A program made the translations under genes and the position numbers. The notes below the pieces were generated by a model that was given only the letters and a program-made list of their open reading frames with translations, made no database searches and had not been told where the DNA came from. From the NCBI GenBank assembly GCA_011391225.1, contig JAABQY010000006.1:1-35895 (forward strand): a stretch of 35,895 nt of DNA. The letters run 5' to 3'. This DNA is from Desulfobulbaceae bacterium. GTDB taxonomy: Bacteria; Desulfobacterota; Desulfobulbia; Desulfobulbales; Desulfocapsaceae. Shown here in pieces: positions 33,512-35,895 of the stretch; positions within the stretch are counted from its first letter, which is position 1; every line of letters begins with the position of its first letter.

Positions 33512-34027
33512 TTATTGCTTTTTTAATTTTTTAAGAACAGCAAAGGGCGAATGACTTGTATCCGGTTTGCAGCGACAGAGTTCATTGTTTAAAACCTGCC
33601 CGCAACCGGCACAAATGCCCCGGCAATCCTCTCTGCATAAATTCTTTAGTGGAACAGCTAAGAACGCCTGTTCTCGCAATATTTCATCCACTTCTATAAT
33701 CGGCTCATTGAGATAATGCATAAGAGCGTCTTCGTCACTGCATTCCAGGTCAACCAAGCCCAGAGAGTCCTCCTCTCTGGTTGTGGCCAGATAGACAAAC
33801 TCACTCAGCAGGTTCGTTTCATATGCTTCGCCACACCTGTCACATACAAGGTTACATCTGCCTAGGATTTCCCCTTTAATAATTACCGTTTCCCGGTCTT
33901 GTCGAGAAACCGAGATGGTGGCTGTTGCAGCAACGACTGAAAAATCCAGAGTAGAAGGAAACCAATGGCTGTCGGCGATGGAATACCGGTCGGTTTTTCC
34001 GGTAATTTCTTCGAAAAGCAATCTCAT
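33512..34027 (-). CDS. yceD: YceD family (DUF177) protein
   Basis: This 171-residue YceD/DUF177 protein is encoded next to rpmF as in most bacteria. The core has GEILGRCNLVCDRCGEAYE (Cys58, Cys62, Cys65) and the C-terminal cysteine cluster CREDCRGICAGCGQVLN plus CRC, likely metal-binding. Family members have been linked to 23S rRNA accumulation and large-subunit assembly, mainly in plants and E. coli. A 134-base gap with no clear terminator separates it from rpmF. A 197-base gap upstream, where I found no convincing promoter, is the likely control region of the operon. Confidence 0.92.
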   Translation of the reverse strand: MRLLFEEITGKTDRYSIADSHWFPSTLDFSVVAATATISVSRQDRETVIIKGEILGRCNLVCDRCGEAYETNLLSEFVYLATTREEDSLGLVDLECSDEDALMHYLNEPIIEVDEILREQAFLAVPLKNLCREDCRGICAGCGQVLNNELCRCKPDTSHSPFAVLKKLKKQ

Positions 34028-34224
34028 AACTCAAACAAACAATCGAAATCCACAACTGGCATAAAAATAAAAGAAAGGAAAAATAAACAATTTCTCCAAG
34101 ATTGGCTAGAGAAAAGATGAAGATGAAGAGAAAATCTGGTCGGAGGAATACAGAAAAGCGACCATTGCCATCAAGTCCAAGAAGAAAAGACTGCTCATGA
34201 AATGTTTTTTCATCTCACATCATT

Positions 34225-34674
34225 TCACAACACATGAGCGAGACGTTCAGAGCTTTTCTGCAATCTCAAAGCAAGCCTTCCCATCAACCATGTGAGCACT
34301 TTAACGGCAAGAGAAGGATTATCTGTGATAATAGAGTAGAACTCTTGCCGCGTCAACATCAGCAGCCGCGAATCTGCAACAGCTGTAAGCATTGCACCTC
34401 GGAACTGGGCATCGAGCAGACCACTTTCACCGACAGGCGCGCCGGGATCGAGCAGGGCGACCACCTGCATACGATCTCCAAAGCCGGTGTGTTTTTGCAC
34501 GGCTATTCTGCCGACAACCAGCACATATAGACAATCGGCCAGATCTTTTGCTGTATAGAGTACACTCCCGGTTTTGATCTCGGTAAATTCCATGGCGCTT
34601 AATAAAGCCAAGGCGTCCGCTTTATCGAGAAACGGAAAGCACTCTTCGTGCAGCTGGGAACTGTATTCCACCAT
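34225..34674 (-). CDS. Stand-alone cyclic nucleotide-binding (Crp-like) domain protein
   Basis: This 149-residue protein consists of one cNMP-binding beta-roll (about residues 12-115) followed by a C helix (NPSLAVKVLTWLMGRLALRLQK). The phosphate-binding cassette region reads GAPVGESGLLDAQFRGAM (78-95), with Glu83 and Arg92 at the expected positions, though the exact cassette spacing is not classical. There is no helix-turn-helix, so it is not a CRP/FNR regulator by itself; it probably acts by protein contact. It starts seven bases after mlaC, suggesting a role in the Mla-type envelope system. Some such domains sense no nucleotide. Confidence 0.85.
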   Translation of the reverse strand: MVEYSSQLHEECFPFLDKADALALLSAMEFTEIKTGSVLYTAKDLADCLYVLVVGRIAVQKHTGFGDRMQVVALLDPGAPVGESGLLDAQFRGAMLTAVADSRLLMLTRQEFYSIITDNPSLAVKVLTWLMGRLALRLQKSSERLAHVL

Positions 34675-34681
34675 GATCTGC

Positions 34682-35293
34682 TTATTTCAACTCCGTGGAA
34701 AATGAACTGATCTTTTCTTCCATTACCTTGACGAGTCCTTCATACTTATCCTTTCGCAGGATGGCCTTAAACTGCTCCTGATAGTTTCTCACCAGGCTGA
34801 CCCCCTCAATGTTGATATCGTACACCATCCATCCCGTATCGCTTATTCTCATAATGTAATGGATAGGAATTTTCACCCCGGCATTGTCCAAAAGGACCGA
34901 CACCTGCCCTCTGTCCTCTTTGACAATCTCTCCCACATATTCAATAGTCTGATCGGAATACCCCTCAAGTTTTCCGATATAGACATTTTCCAAGAGTTTG
35001 GTCATGAGCGTGGTGAAATTGTCGCGTTCCTTATCGCTGATATCTTGCCAGGTCTTGCCGAGAACTCGTTTTGACATCTCACGAAAATCAAAGCCATGCT
35101 TAATTATCGACATGATTTTCTCGCGTCTCTTCGTGCGATGTTCATCGCCCTTCAAACTGGTATCTGCCAAAACGTCAGTCAAGCCCTGAAGAACGGGTCG
35201 CAAATCAGTGGTTGGCCCCTTTTCGGTCGCCTGCAAGCCACTGGCAAGGGCGACTATCAGCACCAATAGGACAATAAATGAATTCTTCAACAT
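34682..35293 (-). CDS. mlaC: MlaC-like phospholipid-binding protein of an Mla/Ttg2 ABC system
   Basis: MlaC (Ttg2D) proteins carry phospholipid across the periplasm between the outer-membrane and inner-membrane parts of the Mla pathway. The 203-residue protein has a signal peptide (MLKNSFIVLLVLIVALASG, cut near QA) and the family regions FREMSKRVLGKTW, NFTTLMTKLLENVYIGKL, and the C-terminal GWMVYDINIEGVSLVRNYQEQF. ATG 35293 is used because it makes a proper signal peptide; a TTG upstream at 35335 or 35341 is possible, and no good ribosome binding site precedes 35293. Confidence 0.92.
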   Translation of the reverse strand: MLKNSFIVLLVLIVALASGLQATEKGPTTDLRPVLQGLTDVLADTSLKGDEHRTKRREKIMSIIKHGFDFREMSKRVLGKTWQDISDKERDNFTTLMTKLLENVYIGKLEGYSDQTIEYVGEIVKEDRGQVSVLLDNAGVKIPIHYIMRISDTGWMVYDINIEGVSLVRNYQEQFKAILRKDKYEGLVKVMEEKISSFSTELK

Positions 35294-35347
35294 GGCAATA
35301 TACACAGGTGGTCTTTTATCATTTACAACCCCCAAAACCAACGCCCT

Positions 35348-35797
35348 TTACTTGGCGCTGCCGAAGGCGAATTTACTTATGAGTGATTCAATATCAACAG
35401 AAGACTCGGTTTCCTTTATAATTTCTCCTGGACTAAACTTTTTCTCATCGCCGCCGAGGTTTAACTGGATAAATTTGTCACCAATTATACCTTGGGACTT
35501 GACCGAAGCAATCGAATCAATAGGGATTTTCAAGGATTTTTCAATGCGAAGCGAAAGCAAGGCTGCCTCCGTTTTACTCAAGGTAATCTCGGCAACCTCC
35601 CCGACAGTGACCCCGGCAACCTGTACCGAGGCACCTTTTTTAATACCGGCGACATTATCGAATTCAGCCTTAAGAACATAGGTACTTCCCTGACGAAGGA
35701 AAGGTACCTCTCCCAACTGCAGTGCCAGATAAACAAAAGCCCCAAACCCGATAAGTATGAATAACCCGACTGCAAACTCTAATGTATTTTGTTTCAT
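35348..35797 (-). CDS. mlaD: MlaD-like MCE domain protein
   Basis: MlaD is the single-span inner-membrane MCE protein that forms a hexameric ring above the MlaFE transporter. The 149-residue protein has one membrane segment (about 7-27, EFAVGLFILIGFGAFVYLALQ) followed by the MCE domain (VLKAEFDNVAGIKKGASVQV, GVTVGEVAEI, GIIGDKFIQL). The start ATG overlaps the mlaF stop (ATGA), preceded by GGTGGAAAA. The C-terminal extension after the MCE domain is short. Confidence 0.93.
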   Translation of the reverse strand: MKQNTLEFAVGLFILIGFGAFVYLALQLGEVPFLRQGSTYVLKAEFDNVAGIKKGASVQVAGVTVGEVAEITLSKTEAALLSLRIEKSLKIPIDSIASVKSQGIIGDKFIQLNLGGDEKKFSPGEIIKETESSVDIESLISKFAFGSAK

Positions 35798-35895
35798 TTT
35801 TCCACCAGGTGACTTTGATAGATGTCTCCCATCGTCATTTTCACAAACTCTTCTATATGCGGTTTCTCCGACCATTGAATTTCTTCAGGACTGCC
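35794..35895 (-). CDS. mlaF: MlaF-like ABC ATPase, C-terminal end (partial at window edge)
   Basis: The last 33 codons of a gene entering from the right edge read GSPEEIQWSEKPHIEEF and end HLVEK before TGA, which overlaps the mlaD start. G-[ST]-P-E-E-I followed by a short helix is typical of the C-terminus of ABC ATPases. The position directly before mlaD and mlaC identifies it as MlaF-like. The missing upstream part should contain the Walker motifs, with an MlaE permease gene nearby. Confidence 0.78.
   Translation of the reverse strand, partial: GSPEEIQWSEKPHIEEFVKMTMGDIYQSHLVEK

Overview
The window looks like ordinary chromosome of a strictly anaerobic, Gram-negative member of the Desulfobacterota, most likely a Desulfobulbales-type sulfate reducer or disproportionator. 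This is inferred from the PxxKW-type cysteine-rich protein, the ferredoxin-fused EtfA, the MglA/roadblock pair, the MlaC/MlaD envelope genes and the gene order. No insertion sequence, prophage, CRISPR array, rRNA or tRNA was seen. All genes appear intact except an mlaF-like gene cut by the right edge.

Region 1 (1-7174, + strand): a branched-chain amino acid type ABC importer (binding protein, two permeases, two ATPases) with a strong hairpin directly in front of the first permease gene. It is followed by an SRPBCC-epimerase fusion gene translationally coupled to a polytopic membrane protein. Region 2 (7238-13621): a branched-chain amino acid biosynthesis locus. leuA points left behind a typical attenuator (short leucine-containing leader ORF, terminator, competing antiterminator segment). 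ilvB-ilvN point right from a good sigma-70 promoter and continue into psd, rsmD and coaD. A bidirectional terminator closes the region.

Region 3 (13706-17981, - strand): roadblock/LC7 protein, MglA-like small GTPase and a 1058-residue acidic protein with three diverged copies of one helical domain and a C-terminal coiled coil. This looks like a polarity or motility module whose large partner I do not recognise, and it is one of the best candidates for something undescribed. Region 4 (18395-23355): tatD, yggS, a PxxKW cysteine-rich protein, an orphan pilC, an IHF-alpha-like gene and a ParB-like orphan.

Region 5 (23343-35895, - strand): read in transcription order this is mlaF(end)-mlaD-mlaC-cNMP domain, then yceD-rpmF-plsX-fabH-[acyl-CoA dehydrogenase-etfB-etfA]-fabG-acpP-fabF-rpiB, then a 19-bp perfect hairpin, then nrdR-ribD. 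The dehydrogenase/ETF module sits inside a fatty acid synthesis operon where fabD might be expected, and no enoyl-ACP reductase gene is present. A working hypothesis is that this flavoprotein system performs the enoyl reduction, or otherwise couples lipid synthesis to ferredoxin/NADH electron flow.
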